In this document: one piece after another, positions 18,075 through 25,579 of the stretch
Position numbering within the stretch: the first letter of the stretch is position 1
How the letters are laid out: each line of letters begins with the position of its first letter
Source of the DNA: Acidimicrobiaceae bacterium
GTDB lineage: Bacteria; Actinomycetota; Acidimicrobiia; Acidimicrobiales; Palsa-688
Length of the DNA stretch: 32,562 bases
NCBI GenBank assembly: GCA_030838045.1
Contig: JAUTXN010000371.1
Coordinates: 1 to 32,562, forward strand
Reading direction: 5' to 3'
The notes under the pieces: generated by a model
Database searches by the model: none
Told to the model about the DNA's origin: nothing
What the model saw: only the letters and a program-made list of their open reading frames with translations
Program-made: the position numbers and the translations under genes

Positions 18075-18358
18075 TTCGTGTCTTCGCCCCGATTGGCGGC
18101 ATGGGCCCGGGCTCGGCCCCACGGGGACTCGGCGTCGTGCACCTTCATCTTGGCGTCGTAGGCGTAATACATCTTGATGAAGCTGGCCACGACCGCCAGT
18201 ACGAGAAAGGCGACCGCAAAGAGCGGCACAGTGCCGATGATCCGGTCCAACACATAACCGAGGCCGGCAGCGACGATCGGTGTCAGCGCCAGTTCGAAGG
18301 CGCGCGTCCAAGCGTCGTCTTCGGCTCGGTAAAGGTCGCGCGTGTCGTTGGGAGTCAT
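18071..18358 (-). CDS. AtpZ-like small membrane protein
   Basis: The 95-residue product has two membrane helices (FELALTPIVAAGLGYVLD and VPLFAVAFLVLAVVASFIKM) followed by YYAYDAKMKVHDAESPW. It fits the AtpZ / F0F1-ATPase gene 1 family, which lies ahead of atpI in many operons. The function is probably accessory in assembly or in divalent-cation supply. In-frame ATGs further upstream exist (at 18436 and inside MFTPAER), but ATG at 18358 matches the family length. It has no clear ribosome-binding site. It is the first gene of the atp operon, and a possible promoter lies 49-78 bp upstream. Confidence 0.72.
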   Translation of the reverse strand: MTPNDTRDLYRAEDDAWTRAFELALTPIVAAGLGYVLDRIIGTVPLFAVAFLVLAVVASFIKMYYAYDAKMKVHDAESPWGRARAHAANRGEDTK

Positions 18359-18406
18359 GGTGTGTCCGATGCGCTCAGCTGGAGTAAACATCAGCCGGCA
18401 CCGGGG

Positions 18407-18436
18407 AATGTATGAAATCGGGGTCCGCTCGCGCAA
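18407..18436 (-). promoter_or_regulatory. Candidate promoter of the atp operon
   Basis: On the minus strand TTGCGC (18431-18436) and TACATT (18407-18412) are spaced by 18 bp in the 102-bp gap between the wecA-like gene and the AtpZ-like gene. Both boxes are imperfect, so this is only a candidate. Readthrough from upstream genes is equally possible. Confidence 0.35.
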
Positions 18437-18460
18437 GTCCGCGCCCCGTCGGTCAGGCGA

Positions 18461-19909
18461 TCAGTTACCCACCGTATCGTGCGGTTTCGTGGCCCCGACC
18501 AGCCTGGATTCACCGGTTGAGACGTCCTGCGAGCCGCCTTCGGACCCGCCTTGCGACCCGCCTTCGGACCCGCCTTGCGCTCCCCCTTGCGACCCGCCAC
18601 CGTTGCGCTCGCCAGTGCCCTCGCCGCCCCCGCCGCCCTCGCCGTGCGTGCCCACGGCAGCAGCGGCCGATGAGACAGCCGCCACGGGCGCGGCAGCCGC
18701 CACGGGCGAGGCAGGCGCGGCGGGCAGGTCGGGCAAGGCAGCTGCGGCGGGCGGGTCGGGCGTGGCGGCGGGGACGGCACCGCCCTCACCATTGGAGCCC
18801 GATGGCCCGGCGCGCCGGCCCGACGGACGGAACAGCGTATACAGCGCCACGCCCAAGGTGAGCACCCCGAAGGGGATCACAGCGTTGCCCTGGTTGTTGG
18901 AGAACGTCGGATACAACACCAGCGCCGATAGCAGGGCCGTCCACGCCCACAGGATCATCACCGACCGCCGTTGCCCGTGCCCGAGGCGCATCAATCGATG
19001 GTGGAGATGGTCCTTGTCGGGTTTGGTGGGATTGCCGCGGCGTCCGGCCCGGCGGACGATGGCGAAGGCGGTATCGAGCATCGGGATCCCGAGGATGAAG
19101 AACGGGATGAAGATGGGGGCGAAGGTGAAGTAGGTGCGTCCGCTGAACGCGTTGTCGGTCTGGCCCACCACCGAGAGGGTGGACGCAGCCATCAACAGCC
19201 CGAGCAGCATGGCACCGGCGTCGCCCATGAATATCCGGGCCGGATGGAAGTTGTGGGGCAGGAACCCCAGGCACAGGCCGAGGCACACCACCGCGATCAG
19301 CAGTCCTGAGTTGTCGGCGCTGATGTTGCCCGCCTTCAGCAGCTGGTGCGAGTACACGAAGAACGTTCCCGCCGCGATGGCGACGATCCCCGCCGCCAAC
19401 CCGTCGAGGCCGTCGATGAGGTTGACGGCGTTGGCCATCCCGACGACCCAGAACACGGTCATGAGCGGGGCGATATCGGGCGACAGCACCAGCGTTGTGC
19501 CGACTATGGGCACCCGGAAGAACAGCATCGTGATCCCCGCGAAGTACAAGATCGTGCCCGCCAACACCTGGCCCGACACCTTGCCCGGTGGGCTTACCTC
19601 CCGCAGGTCGTCGGCCAAGCCGATTGCGACTACTACCGCAGCTGCCAGAACCACACCGAGCGGCTCCGAGTTGGCCCGGAAGACCGGGCGGAACTGCTTC
19701 AGCTGGGACGCCACCACCATGGCGGCGAGGAACGCCACGAACATCGCGCCCCCCCCGGCGGTGGCGGTGGGACGGGTGTGCACCCGCCGTTCGTCGGGCA
19801 TGACCAGGAACGAAAACCGAGACGCCAGGCGCCGGGCCACGAACGTGAGGGCATATGTCCCCCCGGCGGCGACCCCGAGAACGATTCCGTACCCGCCGTA
19901 GTCAGACAT
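18461..19909 (-). CDS. WecA/MraY-family polyprenyl-phosphate sugar-1-phosphate transferase
   Basis: The 482-residue protein is a multi-spanning transferase that attaches a sugar-1-phosphate to undecaprenyl (decaprenyl) phosphate at the inner face of the membrane, starting cell-wall polymer or arabinogalactan linker synthesis. It shows the family motifs in order: VHTRPTATAGGGA, the aspartate pair in IGLADDLREVSPPGKV, NAVNLIDGLDGLAAG, ARIFMGDAGAMLLGLLM and the histidine motif KPDKDHLHHRLMRLGH. About ten hydrophobic helices are seen. In actinobacteria the wecA gene sits before atp as here. The last 120 residues are low-complexity Ala/Pro followed by Gly/Ser/Gln/Glu repeats and have no counterpart in the family core. 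The start is ATG at 19909. Confidence 0.92.
   Translation of the reverse strand: MSDYGGYGIVLGVAAGGTYALTFVARRLASRFSFLVMPDERRVHTRPTATAGGGAMFVAFLAAMVVASQLKQFRPVFRANSEPLGVVLAAAVVVAIGLADDLREVSPPGKVSGQVLAGTILYFAGITMLFFRVPIVGTTLVLSPDIAPLMTVFWVVGMANAVNLIDGLDGLAAGIVAIAAGTFFVYSHQLLKAGNISADNSGLLIAVVCLGLCLGFLPHNFHPARIFMGDAGAMLLGLLMAASTLSVVGQTDNAFSGRTYFTFAPIFIPFFILGIPMLDTAFAIVRRAGRRGNPTKPDKDHLHHRLMRLGHGQRRSVMILWAWTALLSALVLYPTFSNNQGNAVIPFGVLTLGVALYTLFRPSGRRAGPSGSNGEGGAVPAATPDPPAAAALPDLPAAPASPVAAAAPVAAVSSAAAAVGTHGEGGGGGEGTGERNGGGSQGGAQGGSEGGSQGGSEGGSQDVSTGESRLVGATKPHDTVGN
18531..18602. repeat. Six 12-bp tandem repeats in the wecA-like 3' end
   Basis: Units of 12 bp, with GACCCGCCTTGC and GACCCGCCTTCG alternating, run from 18531 to 18602. 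The first, fifth and sixth are variants. They encode a four-residue GGSQ/GGSE repeat at the C-terminus and keep the frame. Confidence 0.88.
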
Positions 19910-20027
19910 GGGCCGGCCCCTCGGCGCGCGACGGCATCGCCGACAACGTTAAGCCCGGCGGACCGGCGGCGGGGTCATGGGGACCACTTCGTGGAGATGA
20001 CAGGCCCAGCCCGTCCGTCATCGGGAC

Positions 20028-21257
20028 CTAGAAATCAGGGCTGAACTTGCTGCACAGGGTGGCGACCTGGTCGCGGACCGCAGCTCGCTCAGCGGTGTTG
20101 TCGGGGTCGCGGAGCACCCGGCCGACGAGCGTCGCTATCTCGGCCATCTCCGCCTCTGCCATCCCCGCCGTGGTCATGGCCGGGGTGCCGAGGCGCAACC
20201 CGCTCGTGACGAACGGCGAACGCGGATCGTTGGGGATGGTGTTCTTGTTGCACGTGATCCCGGCGAGGTCGAGGGCCTCTTGGGCCTTCTTCCCGGTCAG
20301 GTCGGCGTCGAACGGCTGGAGGTCGACGAGAATGAGGTGGTTGTCGGTCCCGCCGGACACCATCCGGAATCCCTCGCCTGTCAGGGCCTCGGCCAACGCC
20401 GAGGCGTTGGCCACGACCTGGGCGGAGTACTCCTTGAACGACGGCTGGCGCGCCTCCCAGAACGCGACCGCCTTGGCCGCGATGACATGCTCCAGCGGCC
20501 CCCCTTGTAGCCCCGGGAACACCGCCTTGTCGATCGCGGTGGCCAGCTCCTTGCGGCACACGATGCACCCGCCCCGCGGCCCGCGGAGGGTTTTGTGGGT
20601 GGTGAAGGTCACCACGTCGGCGACGCCCACCGGGTTGGGGTGGACCCCCCCTGCGATCAACCCCGCCACGTGGGCCGCGTCGAAGAGGAACAAGGCGCCG
20701 ACCTCGTCGGCGATGCGGCGGATGGGCTCGGGGTCGATGAGACGCGGGTAGGCGGTCGCCCCGGCGACGATCAGCTTGGGACGGTGCTCCTGGGCCAAGG
20801 CCGCCATCTGTTCCAGGTCGATCCGTTCGTCGCTCGCCGTGACCCCGTAGGCGACGAAGTTGTAGAACCGCCCACTCATGTTGACGGGCGAACCGTGCGT
20901 CAGGTGCCCACCCTGGTCGAGCCGCATCCCGAGGACGGTGTCGCCAGGTTCGAGCAGCGCCAGATACGCCGCCATGTTGGCGTTGGCTCCGGCGTGCGGC
21001 TGGACGTTGGCGTGTTCGGCGCCGAACAGCTCACAGCACCGCCTTCGGGCCAGGTCCTCGGCGTCGTCGATGATCTGGTTGCCGCCGTAGTACCGCTTGC
21101 CCGGGTACCCCTCGGAGTACTTGTTGGTCAGGACCGACCCGGTGGCCTCTCGAACCTGGCGGGATGCGAAGTTCTCCGAGGCGATGAGCTGCAGGCTGGT
21201 GCGCTGCCGCTCCTGCTCGCGGGCGATGATGGCGAACAACTCGTCGTCACGGGCCAC
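20028..21257 (-). CDS. glyA: Serine hydroxymethyltransferase
   Basis: The 409-residue PLP enzyme interconverts serine and glycine and supplies methylene-tetrahydrofolate in the cytoplasm. Visible motifs are [20 protein letters not shown] near the N-terminus, [34 protein letters not shown], and [16 protein letters not shown], in which the lysine after H binds [19 protein letters not shown] and [16 protein letters not shown] follow. The length is normal. The start is GTG at 21257, with no strong ribosome-binding site. Upstream is a 190-bp gap with a pair of direct repeats and an inverted repeat that may control the gene. Confidence 0.97.
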   Translation of the reverse strand: MARDDELFAIIAREQERQRTSLQLIASENFASRQVREATGSVLTNKYSEGYPGKRYYGGNQIIDDAEDLARRRCCELFGAEHANVQPHAGANANMAAYLALLEPGDTVLGMRLDQGGHLTHGSPVNMSGRFYNFVAYGVTASDERIDLEQMAALAQEHRPKLIVAGATAYPRLIDPEPIRRIADEVGALFLFDAAHVAGLIAGGVHPNPVGVADVVTFTTHKTLRGPRGGCIVCRKELATAIDKAVFPGLQGGPLEHVIAAKAVAFWEARQPSFKEYSAQVVANASALAEALTGEGFRMVSGGTDNHLILVDLQPFDADLTGKKAQEALDLAGITCNKNTIPNDPRSPFVTSGLRLGTPAMTTAGMAEAEMAEIATLVGRVLRDPDNTAERAAVRDQVATLCSKFSPDF

Positions 21258-21314
21258 CCGCCGAGTGTACGTGGTGGGTGTCGAACCTCTCGGCGCCTGC
21301 GTTTGATGGCGATC

Positions 21315-21383
21315 TGTGGCTTTGTGGGCGAGTTAGAGCGCTGGACGACCATAGAACGCCCACAAAACCATAAACAGCCCACA
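21315..21383 (-). promoter_or_regulatory. Direct and inverted repeats upstream of glyA
   Basis: On the plus strand ACCATAGAACGCCCACA (21348-21364) and ACCATAAACAGCCCACA (21367-21383) match at 14 of 17 positions, with a 19-bp period. The first also forms a perfect 10-bp inverted repeat with TTTGTGGGCG: 21321-21330 against 21357-21366. The cluster lies 60-125 bp before the glyA start, in the position of a regulator-binding region. The regulator is unknown. Confidence 0.5.
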
Positions 21384-21447
21384 GACAAGCCGCACAGGAT
21401 GCCGGCCGGGCAGATCCTGAAGGCCAGCCGGATCCCCCGGCACGGGC

Positions 21448-22089
21448 CTAACCGGTGGTCCCGGTGGCCACGCTGAGGACCTCGTCCCACGACAGGCGCC
21501 CCTCGCGCAGCAGTCGCGGTTCGGCGCCCGTGCAGTCGACGACCGTCGAGGGGTTCCCGGTGCACTGGCCGCCGTCCAGGACGACTTCGACGCACGATCC
21601 CAACGCCTCGGCCAACTCCGGGGCCGTCGTCGCCGGGGGTTCACCGTGGCGGTTGGCGCTCGTGGTGGCGATCGGACCGATCGCCCGGCACAACGCCAGC
21701 GGGACGGGATGGTTGGGGCATCGCACGCCGATGGTGGCGTCGTCACTGCCGAGGTCGGCGTTGAGGTCGGGCCGGCGGGGCAGTACGACGGTCAGGGGAC
21801 CGGGCCAGAACCGGACCATGAGCCGCTCGGCGACGGGCGGTATGGCCCCGGCGACGGCCAACGTCAGGGCTTGCTCCATGTCCGCGACCAGGACCGGGAG
21901 CTCGAACGTGCGCGGCCGCCGCTTGATCTTGAACAGCCGGTCCGTGGCTCCCGCCCGAAACGGGTCAGCCGCCAACCCGTACACCGTGTCGGTCGGTACG
22001 CCCGCGATGCCACCGGCGCGCAGGATGGCGGCGGCGGCGGCGATCGCCTCGGTAGGCGGTGGATCACCCCGTGCGTCGACGATTGCCAC
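21448..22089 (-). CDS. L-threonylcarbamoyladenylate synthase (Sua5/YwlC/TsaC)
   Basis: The 213-residue protein makes threonylcarbamoyl-AMP from threonine, bicarbonate and ATP, the first step of t6A modification of tRNAs reading ANN codons. The YrdC fold is shown by GGIAGVPTDTVYGLAADPF, the FKIKRRPRTFELPVLV basic segment, MVRFWPGPLTVVLPRR, TIGVRCPNHP and IATTSANRHGEPPATT. Its length matches the short form, without the Sua5 C-terminal domain. The GTG start at 22089 is 145 bp from prmC, and the intervening sequence is made largely of tandem repeats. In this phylum the gene is regularly next to prmC. Confidence 0.94.
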   Translation of the reverse strand: MAIVDARGDPPPTEAIAAAAAILRAGGIAGVPTDTVYGLAADPFRAGATDRLFKIKRRPRTFELPVLVADMEQALTLAVAGAIPPVAERLMVRFWPGPLTVVLPRRPDLNADLGSDDATIGVRCPNHPVPLALCRAIGPIATTSANRHGEPPATTAPELAEALGSCVEVVLDGGQCTGNPSTVVDCTGAEPRLLREGRLSWDEVLSVATGTTG

Positions 22090-22117
22090 CCGTTCGACGA
22101 TATCGGCCCCTACCGCC

Positions 22118-22252
22118 TAACCAGACCGGGACCCGCCCAACCAGACCGGGACCCGCCCAACCAAACCGGGCCCTGCCTAACCAAACCGGGCCCACAGCTG
22201 GGGCGATCCCCGAAGCTAGGACGATCCCCCGGAGCTAGGGCGATCCCCGAAG
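22118..22252. repeat. Tandem repeats between prmC and tsaC: 20-bp x4 and 18/19-bp x3
   Basis: Four 20-bp units of the form YAACCARACCGGGMCCYGCC run from 22118 to 22197. They are followed by three 18- or 19-bp units of the CTAGGGCGATCCCCGAAG type from 22198 to 22252. The last of these contains the prmC stop codon and its final codons, so the array has spread into or out of the gene's 3' end. Confidence 0.9.
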
Positions 22253-23200
22253 CCGGGCGATCAGGGCCCGCTCGCGCCCCGCGAGGTCCTGCTCCACCCT
22301 GATGTCGTCGAACCCCGCCCGCTGCGCCAACGAGCGAGCCGCGCCAGCCTGATGGGGGGCCAGCTCCACGACGAGCGCACCGGGCCGGGCCAGCCAACGA
22401 GGCGCCTCGGACACGATGATCTCAATGGCGTCGAGCCCTGTCGGGCCGCCGTGCAACGCCAGCGCCGGTTCCCACTCGGCTACCACGGCGGGAAGCGAGG
22501 CCATCTCGGCGGTCGTCACATAGGGCGGGTTGGAGACGACCAGTGAGACCTGACCGCGGAGCGAGGCCGGCAGGGCGTCCCACCACGACCCCTCGACCAG
22601 GCGCACCCGGGCGGCCCGCGACCCGCCCAGGCCGACCAGGTTGGCCCGGGCGATGGCCAGGGCCTCGGCGGAGACGTCGGTGGCCCAGACTTCGCCCGGC
22701 CGTCCCTCGGCGGCCAGCGACAGGGCGATGGCGCCCGACCCGGTCCCGAGATCGACCACGACGGGCGCCCCACGCGAGGCGGCGGGCGCACTCGTCGAGG
22801 CCCCGGGCGCCCTACGCGAGGCGGCGGGCGCACTCGCCGACGCCGCGGGCGCACGCGTCGAGGCCCCGGGCGCCCCACGCGAGGCCACCAGGGTCAACGG
22901 GGCCAGTTCCCGCAGCGCCAACTCGACGACCTGCTCGGTCTCAGGCCGGGGAATCAACACCTGCCGGTTCACCAGCAGGTCCAACTGACGAAAGCCCCAA
23001 CGGCCCAGGACGTACTGCAACGGCTCCCCCGCCGCCCGCCGCGCCACCATCTGGTCGAAATACCGTTGCGCTCGCTCGCTGACCGGCTCGTCGAGCAGCA
23101 ACGGCCACGCCCCGCTCGCCGCCTCCTCCACGATCCACCGGGCCTCCACCTTGGACCCGAGACGGGCCGCGGCCTCGTCGTAGCGCGCCCGCCACCTCAC
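22235..23200 (-). CDS. prmC: Release factor glutamine methyltransferase with a repetitive insertion
   Basis: The 321-residue protein methylates the glutamine of the GGQ motif in release factors, and prfA lies directly upstream in the operon. Family motifs are LQYVLGRWGFRQLDLLVNRQ and VLIPRPETEQVVELAL, the SAM-binding VVVDLGTGSGAIALSLA, and the substrate-binding VSNPPYVTTAEM. Between VELALRELAPLTL and VVVDLGTG there is a 42-residue insertion made of six seven-residue units rich in Ala, Ser, Pro and Arg, encoded by six 21-bp repeats. This is a loop position before motif I and so may be tolerated. The start is GTG at 23200, 30 bp after the prfA stop. The C-terminus is encoded by an 18-bp repeat copy. 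Confidence 0.92.
   Translation of the reverse strand: MRWRARYDEAAARLGSKVEARWIVEEAASGAWPLLLDEPVSERAQRYFDQMVARRAAGEPLQYVLGRWGFRQLDLLVNRQVLIPRPETEQVVELALRELAPLTLVASRGAPGASTRAPAASASAPAASRRAPGASTSAPAASRGAPVVVDLGTGSGAIALSLAAEGRPGEVWATDVSAEALAIARANLVGLGGSRAARVRLVEGSWWDALPASLRGQVSLVVSNPPYVTTAEMASLPAVVAEWEPALALHGGPTGLDAIEIIVSEAPRWLARPGALVVELAPHQAGAARSLAQRAGFDDIRVEQDLAGRERALIARLRGSP
22763..22888. repeat. Six 21-bp tandem repeats inside prmC
   Basis: The units begin at 22763, 22784, 22805, 22826, 22847 and 22868, each starting GGGCGC. Two sequence types alternate: GGGCGCCCCACGCGAGG(CGGC) and GGGCGCACTCGTCGAGG(CCCC). The 126-bp total is a multiple of 21, so the reading frame is kept exactly. Confidence 0.95.
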
Positions 23201-23230
23201 GGGTTGCAGGTCACGACGAGCGGCAGCCGG

Positions 23231-24304
23231 TCAGGCGTCCGCGGTCCGGCCGCTCAGCTGCCGGGCCCGCTCGGCGGCACCAAGCGCGTCGACGATCTCG
23301 TCGAGGTCCCCGAGCAGCACCCGGTCGAGCTTGTGCAGCGTCAGGCCGATGCGGTGATCGGTGACCCGGTTCTCCTTGAAGTTGTACGTCCGGATCTTCT
23401 CCGAGCGCCCGCCGCCACCGATCTGGCTGCGCCGGGTCTCGCTCAACGAGGCCGCCTGGCGATCCTGTTCGGCCTTGAGCAACCGGGCCCGCAGGACCAC
23501 CATGGCCTTGGCCCGGTTCTGGATCTGGCTCTTCTCGTCCTGCATGGCGACCACCACGCCGGTCGGAAGGTGGGTGATGCGCACCGCCGAGTCGGTGGTG
23601 TTGACCGACTGCCCGCCGGGACCTGTCGAGCGGTACACGTCGATCTTCAGGTCCTTCTCCTCGATGTGGACGTCGATCTCCTCCGCCTCCGGGAGCACCG
23701 TCACCGTGGCCGCGGAGGTGTGGATCCGCCCCTGCGACTCCGTCACCGGCACCCGCTGCACCCGATGCGGTCCGCCCTCGTACTTGAAATGGCTCCACGC
23801 CGTCTTGCCCTTGACCATGAAGGTGACCTCGTTGAAGCCGCCCATGTCCGAGGGGTCGCTGCCCAGAATCTCGATCTTCAGGTTGTGCCGCTCGGCGTAG
23901 TGCAAGTACATCTCGAACAGCACCTTGGCGAACAGGTTGGCTTCCTCGCCCCCTTCGGCACCGCGGATTTCGAGGATGACGTTCTTGCCGTCGTTGGCAT
24001 CCTTGGGCAGGAGGAGCGCCTTCAGCTCCTCCTCGACCGCCGCGATGCGCGCCTCGGCGCCGTCCACCTCGGCCCGCAGCATCTCGCGGTCCTCGCCCTC
24101 GGCATCGGGCAGCATCTCCTTGGCCGTGGCCAGGTCATCGAGTGCCCGCCGGTACGAGTGGTACGCCGCGACGATGGGTTCCAACGCCTTGTGGCGCCGC
24201 GACACCTCCCGCAGGGTCGCCTGGTCAGTGAGCACGGCCGGGTCCGACAGGCGGCGAAGGACCGTCTGATACTCCTCTTCGAGACCCTGCAACCGTTCCA
24301 ACAT
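23231..24304 (-). CDS. prfA: Peptide chain release factor 1
   Basis: The 357-residue class I release factor recognises UAA and UAG. The GGQ motif for peptide hydrolysis is in [20 protein letters not shown]. The codon-recognition PxT motif appears as PVT in [20 protein letters not shown]; an RF2 would have SPF there. Domain 1 is the usual helical bundle ([20 protein letters not shown]). Length and start (ATG 24304) are normal. It is 5 nt from the stop of the upstream hypothetical gene and is followed by prmC, its modifying enzyme. Confidence 0.97.
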   Translation of the reverse strand: MLERLQGLEEEYQTVLRRLSDPAVLTDQATLREVSRRHKALEPIVAAYHSYRRALDDLATAKEMLPDAEGEDREMLRAEVDGAEARIAAVEEELKALLLPKDANDGKNVILEIRGAEGGEEANLFAKVLFEMYLHYAERHNLKIEILGSDPSDMGGFNEVTFMVKGKTAWSHFKYEGGPHRVQRVPVTESQGRIHTSAATVTVLPEAEEIDVHIEEKDLKIDVYRSTGPGGQSVNTTDSAVRITHLPTGVVVAMQDEKSQIQNRAKAMVVLRARLLKAEQDRQAASLSETRRSQIGGGGRSEKIRTYNFKENRVTDHRIGLTLHKLDRVLLGDLDEIVDALGAAERARQLSGRTADA

Positions 24305-24309
24305 GGTGA

Positions 24310-25311
24310 CTAAAGGGTACCGGCCAGGCCCTTCCAGCCGGCTGGGACCGTGACCACCTCGGCCGGTTCACGCAACGCCGCCGCCAGCTGACGGGTCCTC
24401 GGGTGGTCGTCGCCCGGGGGCAGCGCCAGGATCAGCCGGGCCGAGTCGCCGAGGCCGCCCGCCCGCCGGGCATCGGCGGCCGCGGGCACGAGGTCCAGGT
24501 CGATCCCCGTCGAGGTGGCAACCACGACCGGCTGACCACCGACGTCCACCCCCGCCGCCATGGCCGCGGTCGAGGTGCGAAGGTCGTCCCGGGGCACCGA
24601 CGGCGGCATGGGCGCCAGCCACGCCGCGCCCACCAGGTCGGGCCGGGCGACGACGACGTGGCGCAACCACCGCTCGACCGCGAGGCTGTTGGCCAGGTGC
24701 GCCGACCCCTCGGGCGTGCGCCAACGGCGGATCATGGCCACCACCTCGGCCAGCACGTCCGGAGCCGCACGGTCGGGCTCCAGGTCCCTGTGGAACGTCC
24801 GGTCCTGGCTGCCGACGCCGACCTCGAGGCGGGCCCCGTCGCCGTCGATGACGACCCGGGCCACTTCGAGGCCCAGCAGCTCGCCGGTCAGCACGCCGAA
24901 CTCGACGACCGGCTCCACGCCCGCGGCTCGCAGTACCTCGGCGAAAGGGGCGGCGGCGCTGGGTAGCGGAGGGGGTGGGGAAAACCCCGCGGGGGTGACC
25001 AACCGCAGGGTCGGAGGGACGACCTGCCATACCGTGACGGGCAGGGCGAATGCCTGGGCCCGGCGGGCCAACAACGAGGCGATCTCCTCGCGGCTGTCGG
25101 CCAGGAGATGGATCTCTCCGGCCTCGTAGCGCAACGCCCAAGCCAGAACGCCACCCAGGCTGCGGGGGTGGGCCCCGTCCACCAGCACGAAGGCCGCCCC
25201 GCCCGCGGCCGCGGGCCGCAACGCGGCACCCTTCGGAAACGGCGCCGGTAGCGCGCCGGTACCGGGGCCCCAAAGGCCGCGGACCAAGACGTTCAACTTC
25301 GCTCGGAGCAA
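24310..25311 (-). CDS. Conserved hypothetical between rpmE and prfA
   Basis: The 333-residue protein is soluble, rich in Ala, Pro, Val and Arg, with no signal peptide or membrane helix. It begins LRAKLNVLVRGLWGPGTGAL, has GGAAFVLVDGAHPRSLGGVL, AWALRYEAGEIHLLADSREE, a proline run (SPPPPLPS) and LEVARVVIDGDGARLEVGVG, then a second half with ERWLRHVVVARPDLV. I do not recognise a characterised family. The good codon-usage pattern, the absence of gaps to prfA (5 nt) and its place in the cluster argue that it is real. The track start is TTG at 25311, with GGGAGG only 3 nt upstream; CTG or another start within the preceding 47 bp is possible, so the N-terminus is uncertain. Confidence 0.7.
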   Translation of the reverse strand: MLRAKLNVLVRGLWGPGTGALPAPFPKGAALRPAAAGGAAFVLVDGAHPRSLGGVLAWALRYEAGEIHLLADSREEIASLLARRAQAFALPVTVWQVVPPTLRLVTPAGFSPPPPLPSAAAPFAEVLRAAGVEPVVEFGVLTGELLGLEVARVVIDGDGARLEVGVGSQDRTFHRDLEPDRAAPDVLAEVVAMIRRWRTPEGSAHLANSLAVERWLRHVVVARPDLVGAAWLAPMPPSVPRDDLRTSTAAMAAGVDVGGQPVVVATSTGIDLDLVPAAADARRAGGLGDSARLILALPPGDDHPRTRQLAAALREPAEVVTVPAGWKGLAGTL

Positions 25312-25358
25312 CGCCTCCCGCGGATCGACTGCGGGGTCGGCGGGTTTGGCCAGGTCTG

Positions 25359-25571
25359 CTACTTCTTGGCCGCCCGGCGCCCGTAACGGCGCTCGAAGCG
25401 CTCCACCCGGCCGCCGGTGTCAACCAGCTTCTGCTTGCCGGTATAGAACGGATGGCATTCGTTGCACAGCTCGGTGTGCAACGTGTCCTTGGTGGAGTGG
25501 GTCATGAACTTGTTGCCACACGAGCAGGTCACGGTGGCGTCGACGTACTTGGGATGGATGTCTGTCTTCAC
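25359..25571 (-). CDS. rpmE: 50S ribosomal protein L31, zinc-binding type
   Basis: The 70-residue protein starts [20 protein letters not shown] and carries C-x-C and C-x-x-C ([15 protein letters not shown]), the four cysteines of the C+ zinc form of L31. It is a surface protein of the large subunit that bridges to the small subunit. The start is GTG at 25571, decided by GGAG at 5 nt, which overlaps the rho TAG stop, so rpmE is translationally coupled to rho. The C-terminus, [10 protein letters not shown], is basic as usual. Confidence 0.97.
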   Translation of the reverse strand: MKTDIHPKYVDATVTCSCGNKFMTHSTKDTLHTELCNECHPFYTGKQKLVDTGGRVERFERRYGRRAAKK

Positions 25572-25579
25572 TGGTACTC

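Noticed and set aside
22118-22252. Repeat arrays as a CRISPR array
   Set aside because: The units are contiguous tandem copies without spacers, and no cas genes are nearby; the same holds for the other arrays.
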